Positions 9,080-18,319 of a DNA stretch of 64,000 bases are shown here, one piece after another; position 1 is the first letter of the stretch; every line of letters begins with the position of its first letter. Where the stretch lies: the NCBI GenBank assembly GCA_910585015.1, contig CAJUCT010000026.1:4828-68827 (forward strand), given 5' to 3'. The stretch comes from an uncultured Acetatifactor sp. (GTDB lineage Bacteria; Bacillota; Clostridia; Lachnospirales; Lachnospiraceae). The notes below the pieces were generated by a model that worked only from the letters and a program-made list of their open reading frames with translations, ran no database searches and was not told where the DNA came from. Position numbers and translations under genes: made by a program.

Positions 9080-9141
9080 AGTTCCGCATATTCTCCCAAT
9101 GCACACAGTTCCGGTGATGAACATCAGGCCGCTTTTTGCAG
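9080..9141. repeat. 5'-leader repeat, family B
   Basis: This diverged copy begins AGTTCCGCATATTCTCCC and continues with ATGAACATCAGGCCGCTTTTTGC. It lies directly upstream of proC. Better copies are at 11084-11165, 11185-11266 and 35481-35536. Confidence 0.6.
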
Positions 9142-9151
9142 TTTCGATGTC

Positions 9152-9955
9152 CTATGAGTTCCGCTGCCTGTGGGCCTCGTAGACCAATAGTGAAGCGGCT
9201 ATGGCCGCGTTCAGGGATTCCACCTGCCCTTCCATGGGGATCTTCAGGTAGCAGTCCGCCAGGTCCGCCGTCTCCCTGCGCAGCCCGTTTCCCTCATTGC
9301 CGATCAGGAAGGCTGTGCCCTCCACAAAGGAAAAACCGCTGTAATAGTCCTGTCCCCGCAAATGGGCCGCATAGACTCGAATCCCCTTTTCCCGCAATAT
9401 CCTGATTGTTCCTTCCATATCCTCCACATAGAGAAACGGGACCCGATAGATGGATCCCATGGTGGACCTGATAGTTTTGGGATTATAAATATCAACTGTT
9501 TTTTTAGACATGATAACGCCTGTTATCCCTGCTCCCTCCCCTGTCCGAAGGATGGTTCCCAGATTTCCCGGATCCTGCAGATCCTCCAGCAGCACCAGCA
9601 GCGGCCTGTCCTTCTGCAAAAGCTGTGGCAATTCATGGGAAGGCCTGCGCAGCACTGTCAGAATCCCCTGAGGTGTCCGGGTATCGGACATACGTTCAAA
9701 AACTTCCTCCGTAACCATCTCGTACCCGGTTTTTCTCAGCTTTTCTTCTATATAAAGGGAAGCCTTCTCCTGGCGGCTTTTCAGATGCTGCAGCAGTCCC
9801 TCTGTCAGGTATACCTCCCTGATCATCCCCTCCGGCGCCTCCTCATACATCTTCAGACCCTCTGCCAAAAATATGCCATCCTGCCTGCGCGCTTTCGCCT
9901 TGGTCTGCCATTGCACGATCTGCTTTGCCCTCTGGTTGGATGTGCTTGTAATCAT
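9152..9955 (-). CDS. TrmH/SpoU-family RNA 2'-O-methyltransferase
   Basis: The 267-residue SPOUT methyltransferase probably 2'-O-methylates a ribose in rRNA or tRNA with SAM. An N-terminal substrate-binding domain (about residues 1-100, with the FLAEGLKM segment) precedes the SPOUT domain. Motif 1 is DLQDPGNLGTILRTGEGAG, motif 2 LIGNEGNGLR and motif 3 IPMEGQVESLNAAIAASLL. The start at 9955 is chosen because AGGAGAAGATACC precedes it. Target specificity cannot be read from the sequence. Confidence 0.88.
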   Translation of the reverse strand: MITSTSNQRAKQIVQWQTKAKARRQDGIFLAEGLKMYEEAPEGMIREVYLTEGLLQHLKSRQEKASLYIEEKLRKTGYEMVTEEVFERMSDTRTPQGILTVLRRPSHELPQLLQKDRPLLVLLEDLQDPGNLGTILRTGEGAGITGVIMSKKTVDIYNPKTIRSTMGSIYRVPFLYVEDMEGTIRILREKGIRVYAAHLRGQDYYSGFSFVEGTAFLIGNEGNGLRRETADLADCYLKIPMEGQVESLNAAIAASLLVYEAHRQRNS

Positions 9956-10031
9956 GGTATCTTCTCCTGTATCCCTTATTTTATATGTGCGCGATTTCCA
10001 TACAGACACCGCACGTCTCATTGCCTATGAG

Positions 10032-10077
10032 AATAAAACAGCTGCTATACGGGCCTGTGCGGCGGTATAACAGCTGT
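10032..10077 (-). terminator. Terminator of pfkA
   Basis: ACAGCTGTTATAC pairs with GTATAGCAGCTGT, one base bulged, followed by TTTTATT on the minus strand, 16 bases after the pfkA stop. Confidence 0.75.
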
Positions 10078-10092
10078 GTGCCGTCTATATGC

Positions 10093-11061
10093 TTATAAGA
10101 GCTTGGAAATTTCATACTGATAGGGGTCAATGCCCTTCTGCATGTTCAGGGCCTCCTCAATATCGAAGTCCACAAATTCGCCGTGACGATACCCCACGAC
10201 CCTGTTGGTCTTGCCCTGCAGCAGAATGTCCACCGCATAAGCGCCCATGATGGAGGCATAATAGCGATCCTTGCAGGTAGGATTTCCTCCCCGCTGCATG
10301 TAGCCCAACACAGTTGCACGGGTTTCAATGCCAGTGGCAGCCTCGATACGCCTCGCCATGGAGTTTGAATGCCCGATGCCCTCCGCATTGATGATCAGGT
10401 GATGGATTTTTCCCTTCTTACGGCTGGCAATGATATTGTTGATGATGGCCTGCTCATTGTAGTCATATTTCTCGGGAAGCAGGATGTCCTCGGCGCCGTT
10501 GGCAATGCCGCACCACAGGGCAATGTAACCCGCATTGCGGCCCATCACCTCAATGATACTGCAGCGCTCATGAGAGGAGGAAGTATCCTTAACCTTGTCG
10601 ATGGCCTGCATGGCAGTGTTGATGGCTGTATCAAATCCGATGGTATAGTCCGTACAGGAGATATCCAGGTCGATGGTGCCGGGCAATCCCACGGTGTTGA
10701 TGCCCAGCCGCGCCAGCTTCTGTGCGCCTCTGTAAGATCCGTCGCCGCCGATGACCACGATGCCGTCTATGCCGTGCTTTCTGCAGATCTCCGCGCCCTT
10801 CTGCTGCCCCTCCGGGGTCTTGAACTCCATGCAGCGGGCAGTGCCCAGTATGGTGCCGCCTCTCTGGATGATATCCGACACATCCTTCGCCTGCATATCT
10901 ATGATCTCTTCGTTCAACAGGCCGTTATAGCCCTTCTTGATTCCCTTAATGTTAAGGCCCCTCGCAATCGCTGTACGCACCACTGCACGAATGGCCGCAT
11001 TCATTCCGGGGGCATCTCCGCCGCTGGTCAACACGCCAATTGTCTTCAATTCTTTCTCCAT
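10093..11061 (-). CDS. pfkA: ATP-dependent 6-phosphofructokinase
   Basis: This is the committed glycolytic step, fructose 6-phosphate plus ATP to fructose 1,6-bisphosphate. The 322-residue length fits bacterial PfkA. The ATP site reads GVLTSGGDAPGMNAAIRA and IGGDGSYRGAQ; the Gly after GGD is typical of ATP rather than PPi users. The catalytic motif is PGTIDLDI: both Asp residues are kept, but the usual Asn between them is Leu. EVMGRNAGYIA and the C-terminal GYMQRGGNPTCKDR are present. AGGAGGAGAAAGCATC precedes the ATG. Two family B repeats sit in the upstream leader. Confidence 0.94.
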   Translation of the reverse strand: MEKELKTIGVLTSGGDAPGMNAAIRAVVRTAIARGLNIKGIKKGYNGLLNEEIIDMQAKDVSDIIQRGGTILGTARCMEFKTPEGQQKGAEICRKHGIDGIVVIGGDGSYRGAQKLARLGINTVGLPGTIDLDISCTDYTIGFDTAINTAMQAIDKVKDTSSSHERCSIIEVMGRNAGYIALWCGIANGAEDILLPEKYDYNEQAIINNIIASRKKGKIHHLIINAEGIGHSNSMARRIEAATGIETRATVLGYMQRGGNPTCKDRYYASIMGAYAVDILLQGKTNRVVGYRHGEFVDFDIEEALNMQKGIDPYQYEISKLL

Positions 11062-11083
11062 GATGCTTTCTCCTCCTATTTAA

Positions 11084-11266
11084 AGTTCCGCATTTTCCCT
11101 GCAAACACACCCTCCTATGATGAATATCCGGCCGCTTCTGCGTCCAGATATCCATCAGTGTGTTTTCCGGGAACATGCTGTTTTAGTTCCGCATTTTCCC
11201 TGCATACACACCCTCCTATGATGAATATCCGGCCGCTTCTGCGTCCAGGTATCCATCAGTGTGTTT
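11084..11266. repeat. 5'-leader repeat family B, two tandem copies
   Basis: Copies at 11084-11165 and 11185-11266 are 82 bp each with only two base differences, at a 101-bp period. Each begins AGTTCCGCATTTTCCCTGCA and ends CATCAGTGTGTTT. On the transcribed minus strand each copy contains GGAGGG and an ATG that opens a short reading frame. They separate dnaE from pfkA. Confidence 0.85.
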
Positions 11267-11316
11267 GGTGTCTGCTGACAGGTAATTCCACAGCCTCGCT
11301 TATCAATCACCTTATT

Positions 11317-14300
11317 CTAATTCATTTCTTTTCGGTTTTCAATAGGTTTTGTTACGATTTTAACATTTTCTTCCCCAAAAATGGCACAAAGCCGCTGCTT
11401 TAACTCCCCGTCCGCGTGTACGCTGCGGTTGTCGGGCAGGATCTTCACAGATTTGGGATTCCTGATATAAATCACCAGATGATCCTGTCCGTCCGAATCC
11501 GCAGTGGCCTCCAAAAGCTGCTGCTCTGCTTCCTGGTATGCCTCCATCGTAGGGAACTGAACCCATAGCCCCTCCGGCATACTGCTTATGCTGGTTCTGG
11601 GCTTTTCCCGGCGCGGCCCGCCAGTTCCTTCCTGCTGCGCTGTTTCCTGTTCCGATGGGGATTGGCCCTGAAGGGATCGCGAATGCTCCTGCTGCGTTAC
11701 GCTCCCCCCATTGCCATTGCCCCCTTTAGCGCCATAACCCCCTCCTGAAAAAGTGCGGCCTCCCCGCCTTGGAAAAAGCTCGCCGCCTTTGGCCGCATCC
11801 TCGAAGCTGGCAATCTGCTCGCAGATCAGCTTGGCGTCCTTGTCCTCCTCCACAGAGATCCGCCCCCTGATAAAGAGCTTGGCGTCCTCCGTCAGCAGTG
11901 AGGAGTACTGCTCGTAATCCCTGGGAAAAATCACCACCTCCACACTGCCCACCAAGTCCTCTAAACTGATAAAAGCCATAACCTGGCTATTCCGGGTATA
12001 TTTGATGGTTTTCTCGGCCACCATTCCGCCAATCACCGCCGGGGCTCTGTCCGGCACCGCCACCTGTCCCGTATCCTCGTCCAGCGCAAAATCGCTGCTC
12101 CGCCATGTGGTATATTTCTGCAGCATGTCCTGATATTCCTCCAGGGGATGGCCGCTTACATAGATCCCCAGTACTTCCTTCTCAAAGGCAAACATCATCT
12201 CCCTGGGATACTCGCCCACGTCCGGCATCCGGATATCAAACTCTTCCTTGTCCTCCTCGGCGGCAATATCAAAGAGGGTCATCTGCCCTGCCAGATTGTT
12301 CTTTTTGTCCTTTACTATATGATCCAGAATCTGCACATAGACGCTCATGCATTGCTTCCGGGTTCCCCCCAGACTGTCCATGGCCCCCGCCTTAATAAAG
12401 TTCTCGATGGCCCGCTTGTTCACATCCTTGTCCGCTACCCTGGTGATGAAATCTTTCAGGTTGGTATAGGGCCCCCGCAGCCGTCTCTCCTCCACAATGG
12501 CTTCAATGATCGGCCGCCCCACGCTCTTGATGGCCGTCAGGGCATATCGGATATCGCCCCCGTCCACGGAGAATCCCGCCTCTCCCTGATTGATATCCGG
12601 GGGCAGTATCCTGATCCCCATGTTCCGGCTGGCCAGGATATATTCGGACACCTTCCCCGGATTGTCGATAACCGAAGTCAACAGCGCCGCCATAAACTCC
12701 ACGGGGTAATAATATTTCAGCCATGCCGTCTGCAATGTCACCACCGCGTAGCAGGCCGCATGGGATTTGTTAAAAGCATAGTTGGCAAAATCCATCATCT
12801 CGTCGAAGATCTGGTTGGCGGTCTTTTCGTCAATGCCTTTGGACAGACAGCCGGGCACCCCCTCCTGGGCGTTGCCGTGGACAAAATTCTCCCGCTCCTT
12901 CTCCATGACGGAATGTTTTTTCTTACTCATGGCCCGGCGCACCAGATCGCTGCGCCCCATGGTGTAGCCCCCCAGATCCCGAACGATCTGCATAACCTGC
13001 TCCTGATAGACCATACAGCCGTAGGTGTTCTTCAAAATCGGCTCCAGCGCAGGACAGGCATAGCTGGTTTCACCGCCGCTGTTTTTGCCCTTGATATACT
13101 TGGGAATAAAATCCATGGGGCCGGGGCGGTACAGGGAAATTCCTGCCACGATATCCTCGAAATTCTGCGGGCGCAGTTCCTTCATGAAACTCTTCATTCC
13201 GCCGCTCTCCAGCTGGAAAATCCCCTCCGTGCGGCCTGTGCCGATATAGGCCAGCACCTTGGGATCGTTGAAGTCAATATGTTCCATATCCAGCCTGATC
13301 CCTCTGGTCTGCTCCACAAAGTTTACCGCATCCCGAATCACCGTCAGGTTCCGCAGCCCCAGGAAATCCATCTTTAAGAGCCCCAATTCCTCCAGAGGAT
13401 CTTTGGTGTACTGGGTGGTGATGGAACCGTCGCCTCCTCTTGACAGAGGCACAAACTCGTCCGCCGCCTCAGGACAGATCACCACCCCGGCGGCGTGCAT
13501 ACCGGTATTGCGGGGCAGCCCCTCCAGACGTCTGCACATGTCGATCAACTTGTGTACCTGCTCCTCGTCCCGGTACAGTTTGCCCAGATCCGGGCTTTTC
13601 TCCAGCGCCAGATCCAGCGTAATGTTCAGATCCCCCGGCACCAGCTTGGCGATGCTGTCCACATAGGCGTAGGGCAGACCCATGACCCGGCCCACGTCCC
13701 GGATCACGCCCTTGGCGCCCAGAGTGCCAAAGGTTACGATCTGCACCACTTTTTCCGGGCCATATTTCCGGCTCACATAATCTATGACATCCTGCCTTCC
13801 GTTGGGGCAGAAGTCAATATCAATATCCGGCATGGACACCCTCTCCGGGTTCAGGAAACGCTCAAACAGCAGATTGTAGCGGATGGGATCAATATCCGTG
13901 ATCTTCAGGCAGTAGGACACGATACTGCCGGCGGCGCTGCCCCGCCCCGGCCCCACCGGAATGTCATTTTTTTTGGCATAATGGATAAAGTCCCACACAA
14001 TCAGGAAATAATCCACGAAGCCCATACTGTGGATCACGTCCAGTTCATAGTCCAGGCGCTCCTGCAGGGTCATCCCCGTGTCCCCCGCCGGCCGGGAACC
14101 GTCCCCATAACGCTCCTTAAGGCCGTCGGCGCACAGCTTTTTCAGATAACTCCAGGAGTCATAGCCTTCCGGCACCTCATAATGGGGCAGTTTTCGAACG
14201 CCGAACTCAATCTCCACATGGCATCTGTCCGCAATCCGCTGGGTGTTTTCCACCGCTTCCCAAGCGTAGGGGAACAGTCCTTTCATCTCCTCCTCGCTCT

Positions 14301-15036
14301 TGACAAAATACTGGCCGCCCTCGTAGCGCATACGATCCTCGTCCGACAACTTTTTGCCCGTCTGCAGACACAGCAGGATATCGTGGGCTTCCACATCGGT
14401 CTCGTAGGTATAGTGTACATCGTTGGTGACTACCAGAGGAATCTCCATTTCCCGGCTCATGTTCATCAGTTCCATGTTGACCCGCTTCTGTTCCGGGATA
14501 CCATGGTCCTGCATCTCCAGAAAATAGTTGCCCTTGCCGAAACACGCCTCATATTTCCGGGCGCTTTTCCTGGCCTCCTCCAGCAGGCCTTTGGAAATAT
14601 TGCGCTGCACCTCCCCGGCCAGACAGGCGGACAGGGCGATAAGTCCCTCGTGGTATTTCTGCAATACTTCCATGTCCACACGGGGCTTGTAATAATACCC
14701 TTCCGTAAAGCCCTTGCTGACGATCTTCATCAGATTGGCATAACCGGTATTGTTCTCCGCCAGCAGCACCAGATGATAATAGCGGTCCTCCCCGCCGGTG
14801 AGTTCCTTGTCAAAGCGGGAATTGGGAGCCACATACACCTCGCAGCCGATGACGGGATTGATCCCTGCCGCTTTGGCCTCCCGGTAGAATTCCAGCACCC
14901 CGTACATAACCCCGTGATCGGTGATGGCCGCACTGTCCATGCCCAGTTCTTTTACCCGCCTCACATACTCTTTGATCTTGTTGGAACCGTCCAGCAGGGA
15001 ATACTCCGTGTGGACATGCAGATGTGCAAATGCCAT
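11317..15036 (-). CDS. dnaE: DNA polymerase III subunit alpha (DnaE)
   Basis: This is a replicative-family polymerase of 1239 residues. The N-terminal PHP domain starts HLHVHTEYSLLDG and includes ITDHG at about 38-42. The polymerase palm has GPGRGSAAGS (362-371) and the catalytic PDIDIDF (403-409). Helix-hairpin-helix and OB domains follow. Between about residues 1105 and 1170 there is a low-complexity Gly/Gln/Ser/Arg insertion. The C-terminus (QLLEATADSDGQDHLVIYI and on) resembles the tail domain seen in several Firmicute DnaE proteins. Start: GGAGAAGAGGCGCAT before ATG 15036. Confidence 0.95.
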   Translation of the reverse strand: MAFAHLHVHTEYSLLDGSNKIKEYVRRVKELGMDSAAITDHGVMYGVLEFYREAKAAGINPVIGCEVYVAPNSRFDKELTGGEDRYYHLVLLAENNTGYANLMKIVSKGFTEGYYYKPRVDMEVLQKYHEGLIALSACLAGEVQRNISKGLLEEARKSARKYEACFGKGNYFLEMQDHGIPEQKRVNMELMNMSREMEIPLVVTNDVHYTYETDVEAHDILLCLQTGKKLSDEDRMRYEGGQYFVKSEEEMKGLFPYAWEAVENTQRIADRCHVEIEFGVRKLPHYEVPEGYDSWSYLKKLCADGLKERYGDGSRPAGDTGMTLQERLDYELDVIHSMGFVDYFLIVWDFIHYAKKNDIPVGPGRGSAAGSIVSYCLKITDIDPIRYNLLFERFLNPERVSMPDIDIDFCPNGRQDVIDYVSRKYGPEKVVQIVTFGTLGAKGVIRDVGRVMGLPYAYVDSIAKLVPGDLNITLDLALEKSPDLGKLYRDEEQVHKLIDMCRRLEGLPRNTGMHAAGVVICPEAADEFVPLSRGGDGSITTQYTKDPLEELGLLKMDFLGLRNLTVIRDAVNFVEQTRGIRLDMEHIDFNDPKVLAYIGTGRTEGIFQLESGGMKSFMKELRPQNFEDIVAGISLYRPGPMDFIPKYIKGKNSGGETSYACPALEPILKNTYGCMVYQEQVMQIVRDLGGYTMGRSDLVRRAMSKKKHSVMEKERENFVHGNAQEGVPGCLSKGIDEKTANQIFDEMMDFANYAFNKSHAACYAVVTLQTAWLKYYYPVEFMAALLTSVIDNPGKVSEYILASRNMGIRILPPDINQGEAGFSVDGGDIRYALTAIKSVGRPIIEAIVEERRLRGPYTNLKDFITRVADKDVNKRAIENFIKAGAMDSLGGTRKQCMSVYVQILDHIVKDKKNNLAGQMTLFDIAAEEDKEEFDIRMPDVGEYPREMMFAFEKEVLGIYVSGHPLEEYQDMLQKYTTWRSSDFALDEDTGQVAVPDRAPAVIGGMVAEKTIKYTRNSQVMAFISLEDLVGSVEVVIFPRDYEQYSSLLTEDAKLFIRGRISVEEDKDAKLICEQIASFEDAAKGGELFPRRGGRTFSGGGYGAKGGNGNGGSVTQQEHSRSLQGQSPSEQETAQQEGTGGPRREKPRTSISSMPEGLWVQFPTMEAYQEAEQQLLEATADSDGQDHLVIYIRNPKSVKILPDNRSVHADGELKQRLCAIFGEENVKIVTKPIENRKEMN

Positions 15037-15328
15037 ATGCGCCTCTTCTCCTTATCCGCAGCCCTTTCGCCTCATGCGCAGAGCATGTAAACTTTTTTAT
15101 CCATTCTACCATCAAAAAAAGACCTGCACAAGCAGATAATTCTTTTCTGAACATAGAAAAAGCCATTGCGTCGGTAGATTATTTATTCTACTTTGCAACA
15201 GCTTCACTCCAAAATTTTCCGTTGACCGCTGAGATTTTCCAATTTCTGCACGACATATGCCGCAAAGTCGGGCAGCATATGCCATGCAGGAAGGAAAATC
15301 CAATCGGTCATGCGTATAATTTACCCTA

Positions 15329-16528
15329 TTACAGGTATTTCTTCAGCACATCCACCCTGTCCAGCTGTTCCCAGGGAAGATTTAAATCGTTGCGGCCAAA
15401 ATGTCCGTAGGCCGCAGTCTGACGGTAGATGGGCCTGCGCAGATCCAGCATCTTGATAATACCTGCGGGGCGCAGATCGAAGTTCTCCCGAATGATCTCA
15501 ACCAATTTCTCCTCCGACAGCTTCCCGGTCCCGAAGGTATCCACCATAATGGAAGTGGGATGCGCCACGCCTATGGCATAGGACAGCTGGATCTCGCACT
15601 TGTCTGCCAGCCCGGCAGCCACTATGTTTTTGGCCACATATCTGGCCGCATAGGCTGCACTCCTGTCCACCTTGGTGCAGTCCTTGCCGGAGAAAGCGCC
15701 GCCGCCGTGACGGGCATAGCCGCCGTATGTATCCACGATGATCTTGCGCCCGGTAAGGCCGCTGTCGCCGTTGGGCCCGCCGATGACAAAGCGCCCGGTG
15801 GGATTGATGAAGAACTTGGTGTCGCCGTCAATCATTTCCTTGGGCAGAATCGGATCAAACACATATTTTTTGATATCCGCATGGATTTGCTCCTGGGTCA
15901 CTTTCTCGTCATGCTGGGTGGAAAGTACCACTGCCTCCAGACGGAAAGGCTTGCCGTTTTCGTCATACTCCACCGATACCTGGCTCTTGCCGTCGGGACG
16001 CAGGTAGGGCAGTGTGCCGTCCTTGCGCACTTTGGTCAACTGCTGGGCCAGCTTGTGGGCCAGGGAGATGGGATAGGGCATATACTCCTGGGTCTCGTTG
16101 GTGGCATAGCCGAACATCATGCCCTGATCGCCTGCGCCGATGGCATCCAGCTGAGCATCGTCCATCTGATTCTCGGCTCCCTGGCTCTTGGCTTCCAGAG
16201 CTTTGTCCACGCCCATGGCAATATCCGCAGACTGTTTGTCCAGAGCCACCATCACCGCGCAGGTGTTGCCGTCAAAGCCCTTCTCCGAAGAGTCGTAGCC
16301 GATCTCGGTGACGGTCTTGCGCACGATTCCCGCAATGTCGATATTGGCCTTGGTGGTGATTTCACCCATCACCAGCACAAAGCCGGTGTTGGTGCAGGTC
16401 TCACAGGCCACCCTGCTGTAGGGGTCCTGCTCCATCAGCGCATCCAGCACCGCGTCGGACACCGCATCGCAGATCTTGTCGGGATGTCCCTCTGTTACCG
16501 ATTCCGAAGTAAATAGATGTTTTTCCAT
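15329..16528 (-). CDS. metK: S-adenosylmethionine synthetase
   Basis: MetK makes S-adenosylmethionine from methionine and ATP. The 399-residue protein starts MEKHLFTSESVTEGHPDKIC (methionine/ATP site). It has the hexapeptide GAGDQG, the P-loop-like GGGAFSGKDCTKVDRSAAY and the conserved FVIGGPNGDSGLTGRK. AAGGAGGCTAAT precedes ATG 16526-16528; upstream in-frame codons lie within the leader. Expression should be shut off by SAM through the riboswitch upstream. Confidence 0.96.
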   Translation of the reverse strand: MEKHLFTSESVTEGHPDKICDAVSDAVLDALMEQDPYSRVACETCTNTGFVLVMGEITTKANIDIAGIVRKTVTEIGYDSSEKGFDGNTCAVMVALDKQSADIAMGVDKALEAKSQGAENQMDDAQLDAIGAGDQGMMFGYATNETQEYMPYPISLAHKLAQQLTKVRKDGTLPYLRPDGKSQVSVEYDENGKPFRLEAVVLSTQHDEKVTQEQIHADIKKYVFDPILPKEMIDGDTKFFINPTGRFVIGGPNGDSGLTGRKIIVDTYGGYARHGGGAFSGKDCTKVDRSAAYAARYVAKNIVAAGLADKCEIQLSYAIGVAHPTSIMVDTFGTGKLSEEKLVEIIRENFDLRPAGIIKMLDLRRPIYRQTAAYGHFGRNDLNLPWEQLDRVDVLKKYL

Positions 16529-16568
16529 ATTAGCCTCCTTATTTGAGTTTCGCCGCTTCCAGAGCAGC

Positions 16569-16596
16569 AAAAAAGTCCGCTCACAAAAAGCGGACT
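16569..16596 (-). terminator. Terminator arm of the SAM riboswitch
   Basis: AGTCCGCT and AGCGGACT form a strong stem followed by TTTTTT on the minus strand, between the aptamer and the metK ribosome binding site. This is the expression platform, expected to form when SAM is bound. Confidence 0.85.
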
Positions 16597-16611
16597 CGAA
16601 TCTCTGGTTCT

Positions 16612-16717
16612 TATCCTCTTATTGTTCAAGTACTACTCGCTCAGGTTGGCACCTTCCGTCACCGGGGTTGCCGTGGCTTCACAGATCCTATGTATCTCCA
16701 CCACTCTGAATAAGAGA
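16612..16717 (-). ncRNA. SAM-I (S-box) riboswitch aptamer
   Basis: Read on the minus strand, the element has the closing P1 arms CTTATT and AATAAG and the conserved AGAGTGGTGGAG. It then has GTGAAGCCACGGCAACC with the k-turn/pseudoknot bases, and GGTGCCAACC. These are the core S-box elements in the right order, and metK is a standard target. SAM binding would favour the downstream terminator. Confidence 0.93.
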
Positions 16718-16745
16718 AAAATCTATGCAATTTCTTTATATTGAC

Positions 16746-16774
16746 ACAATACACCTTATATATGCATTTGTCAA
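16746..16774 (-). promoter_or_regulatory. Promoter for metK
   Basis: TTGACA (16769-16774) and TATTGT (16746-16751) have a 17-base spacer on the minus strand. The -35 hexamer overlaps the murA stop codon. The predicted transcript starts about 20 bases before the riboswitch. Confidence 0.65.
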
Positions 16775-18063
16775 CCCACTTTCAACTTAAATTTCTGTAT
16801 ATCCCTGTCGGAATTTACCAGTTCAATCTGCGCCCCAAGAGCCTGGAGCTTTAAATGGAAATCCTCATAGCCTCTGGCAATATAGTGGATCTCATCCACC
16901 GTGGTAAACCCCTCGGCGGCCAGTCCGGCAACTACCAGAGCCGCACCGGCCCGCAGATCCGGCGCCGAAAGGCTGGCGCCCGTATACCGCCCCACCCCGT
17001 TGATGATGGCTGTGGTGCCCTCCACCTTGATATCGGCACCCATACGGGTAAGTTCATCTACATATTTAAAGCGATTCTCAAAAATAGTATCCGTCACAAT
17101 GCTGGTGCCAGTGGACAGGCCCAGCGCCACCGTGATCTGTGGCTGCATATCCGTAGGGAAACCGGGATAAGGCAAAGTCTTTACATGGGTATGCTTCAAT
17201 GGCTTGGAACACACCACGCGCATGGCGTCATCGGACTCCTCAATCTCACAGCCAATCTCAAGAAGCTTGGCCGTGATGGACTCCAGATGCTTGGGTATCA
17301 CATTTTTCACCGTGATATCTCCCTTGGTCAGCGCCGCCGCAAACATAAAGGTGCCCGCCTCAATCTGATCCGGAATAATGGTGTACTCCGTCCCGTGGAG
17401 CCTGCTCACACCCTTGATTCTTATCACATCTGTACCGGCCCCTTTAATTTTGGCCCCCATACTGTTTAAAAAGTTGGCCAAATCCACCACATGCGGTTCT
17501 TTTGCCGCATTTTCTATGATGGTCTGCCCCTCGGCCATAGATGCCGCCATCATTACGTTGATGGTTGCCCCCACACTGACGCAGTCCATATAAATATGGC
17601 TTCCCACCAGCTTCTCCGCCTTGGTCTTGATCAGACCATGCTCAATCCACACATCCGCCCCCAGCGCCTTGAATCCCTTGATATGCTGGTCGATGGCCCT
17701 GCAGCCGATATCACAGCCGCCGGGCAGCGCCACCTCCGCCTGCTTGTACTTGCCCAGCAGAGCGCCGATCAGGTAATAGGAGGCCCTGATCTTCTTGATA
17801 TTTTCGTCTTCCACCACCAGGCTGCTTATCTGGGCAGCATTCAGCGTCACGCTGTGCCTGCCGGTGCGCTTCTCCAGCACTCCGATGCCCTGCATGGCCT
17901 TAAGCAGCACATTGGTATCTCTCACATCCGGCAGATTGTCTATATATACGGTCTCATCGGTCATCACGGAGGCAGCAAGAATAGGGAGCGCCGCATTTTT
18001 GGCTCCCCCTATCTCAACCTCGCCCACCAATGGATTACCGCCTTTTATTGCGTATTGTTCCAT
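16771..18063 (-). CDS. murA: UDP-N-acetylglucosamine 1-carboxyvinyltransferase
   Basis: MurA transfers enolpyruvate from PEP to UDP-GlcNAc, the first committed step of peptidoglycan synthesis. The 430-residue protein begins with the conserved GGNPLVGEVEIGGAKNAAL. The active-site Cys is in LPGGCDIGCRAIDQH, so the fosfomycin-target cysteine is kept. FPTDMQPQ is present near residue 300. The start follows GAGGTATACGAG. The 256-bp stretch upstream holds only a short palindrome (18198-18211) and no recognisable gene. Confidence 0.95.
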   Translation of the reverse strand: MEQYAIKGGNPLVGEVEIGGAKNAALPILAASVMTDETVYIDNLPDVRDTNVLLKAMQGIGVLEKRTGRHSVTLNAAQISSLVVEDENIKKIRASYYLIGALLGKYKQAEVALPGGCDIGCRAIDQHIKGFKALGADVWIEHGLIKTKAEKLVGSHIYMDCVSVGATINVMMAASMAEGQTIIENAAKEPHVVDLANFLNSMGAKIKGAGTDVIRIKGVSRLHGTEYTIIPDQIEAGTFMFAAALTKGDITVKNVIPKHLESITAKLLEIGCEIEESDDAMRVVCSKPLKHTHVKTLPYPGFPTDMQPQITVALGLSTGTSIVTDTIFENRFKYVDELTRMGADIKVEGTTAIINGVGRYTGASLSAPDLRAGAALVVAGLAAEGFTTVDEIHYIARGYEDFHLKLQALGAQIELVNSDRDIQKFKLKVG

Positions 18064-18319
18064 CTCGTATACCTCATACAGATTTATATAAAAGAATAAA
18101 TATCACATTAAAAATATCAGGTAACCACCCCTCAACAGGGTTTCCTCTTATCATAAACAAAACCGTAAAATCATAATTCCACAAATCCAAGCGCCCCCTC
18201 CCGTACGGGAGTCAAACGCAAAACACTTAACCTATTATACCATAAAATTCCTGTTTGTAAAACGGAACGTTCGTTCCCCACCATCCCACCGATTTCTGCA
18301 GGAATTATGGCCAGGTTTA

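Noticed and set aside
15037..15328. Inverted CATATGCC...GGCAGCATATG in the gap between metK and dnaE as a regulatory site
   Set aside because: Imperfect and far from either start codon; no supporting promoter or neighbouring copy.
18264..18277. GGAACGTTCGTTCC, resembling a Gram-positive LexA box (GAAC-N4-GTTC)
   Set aside because: It lies ~200 bases upstream of murA, not a known SOS gene, and the central bases fit the consensus poorly. The dinB-like promoter, where one would expect it, lacks such a box.
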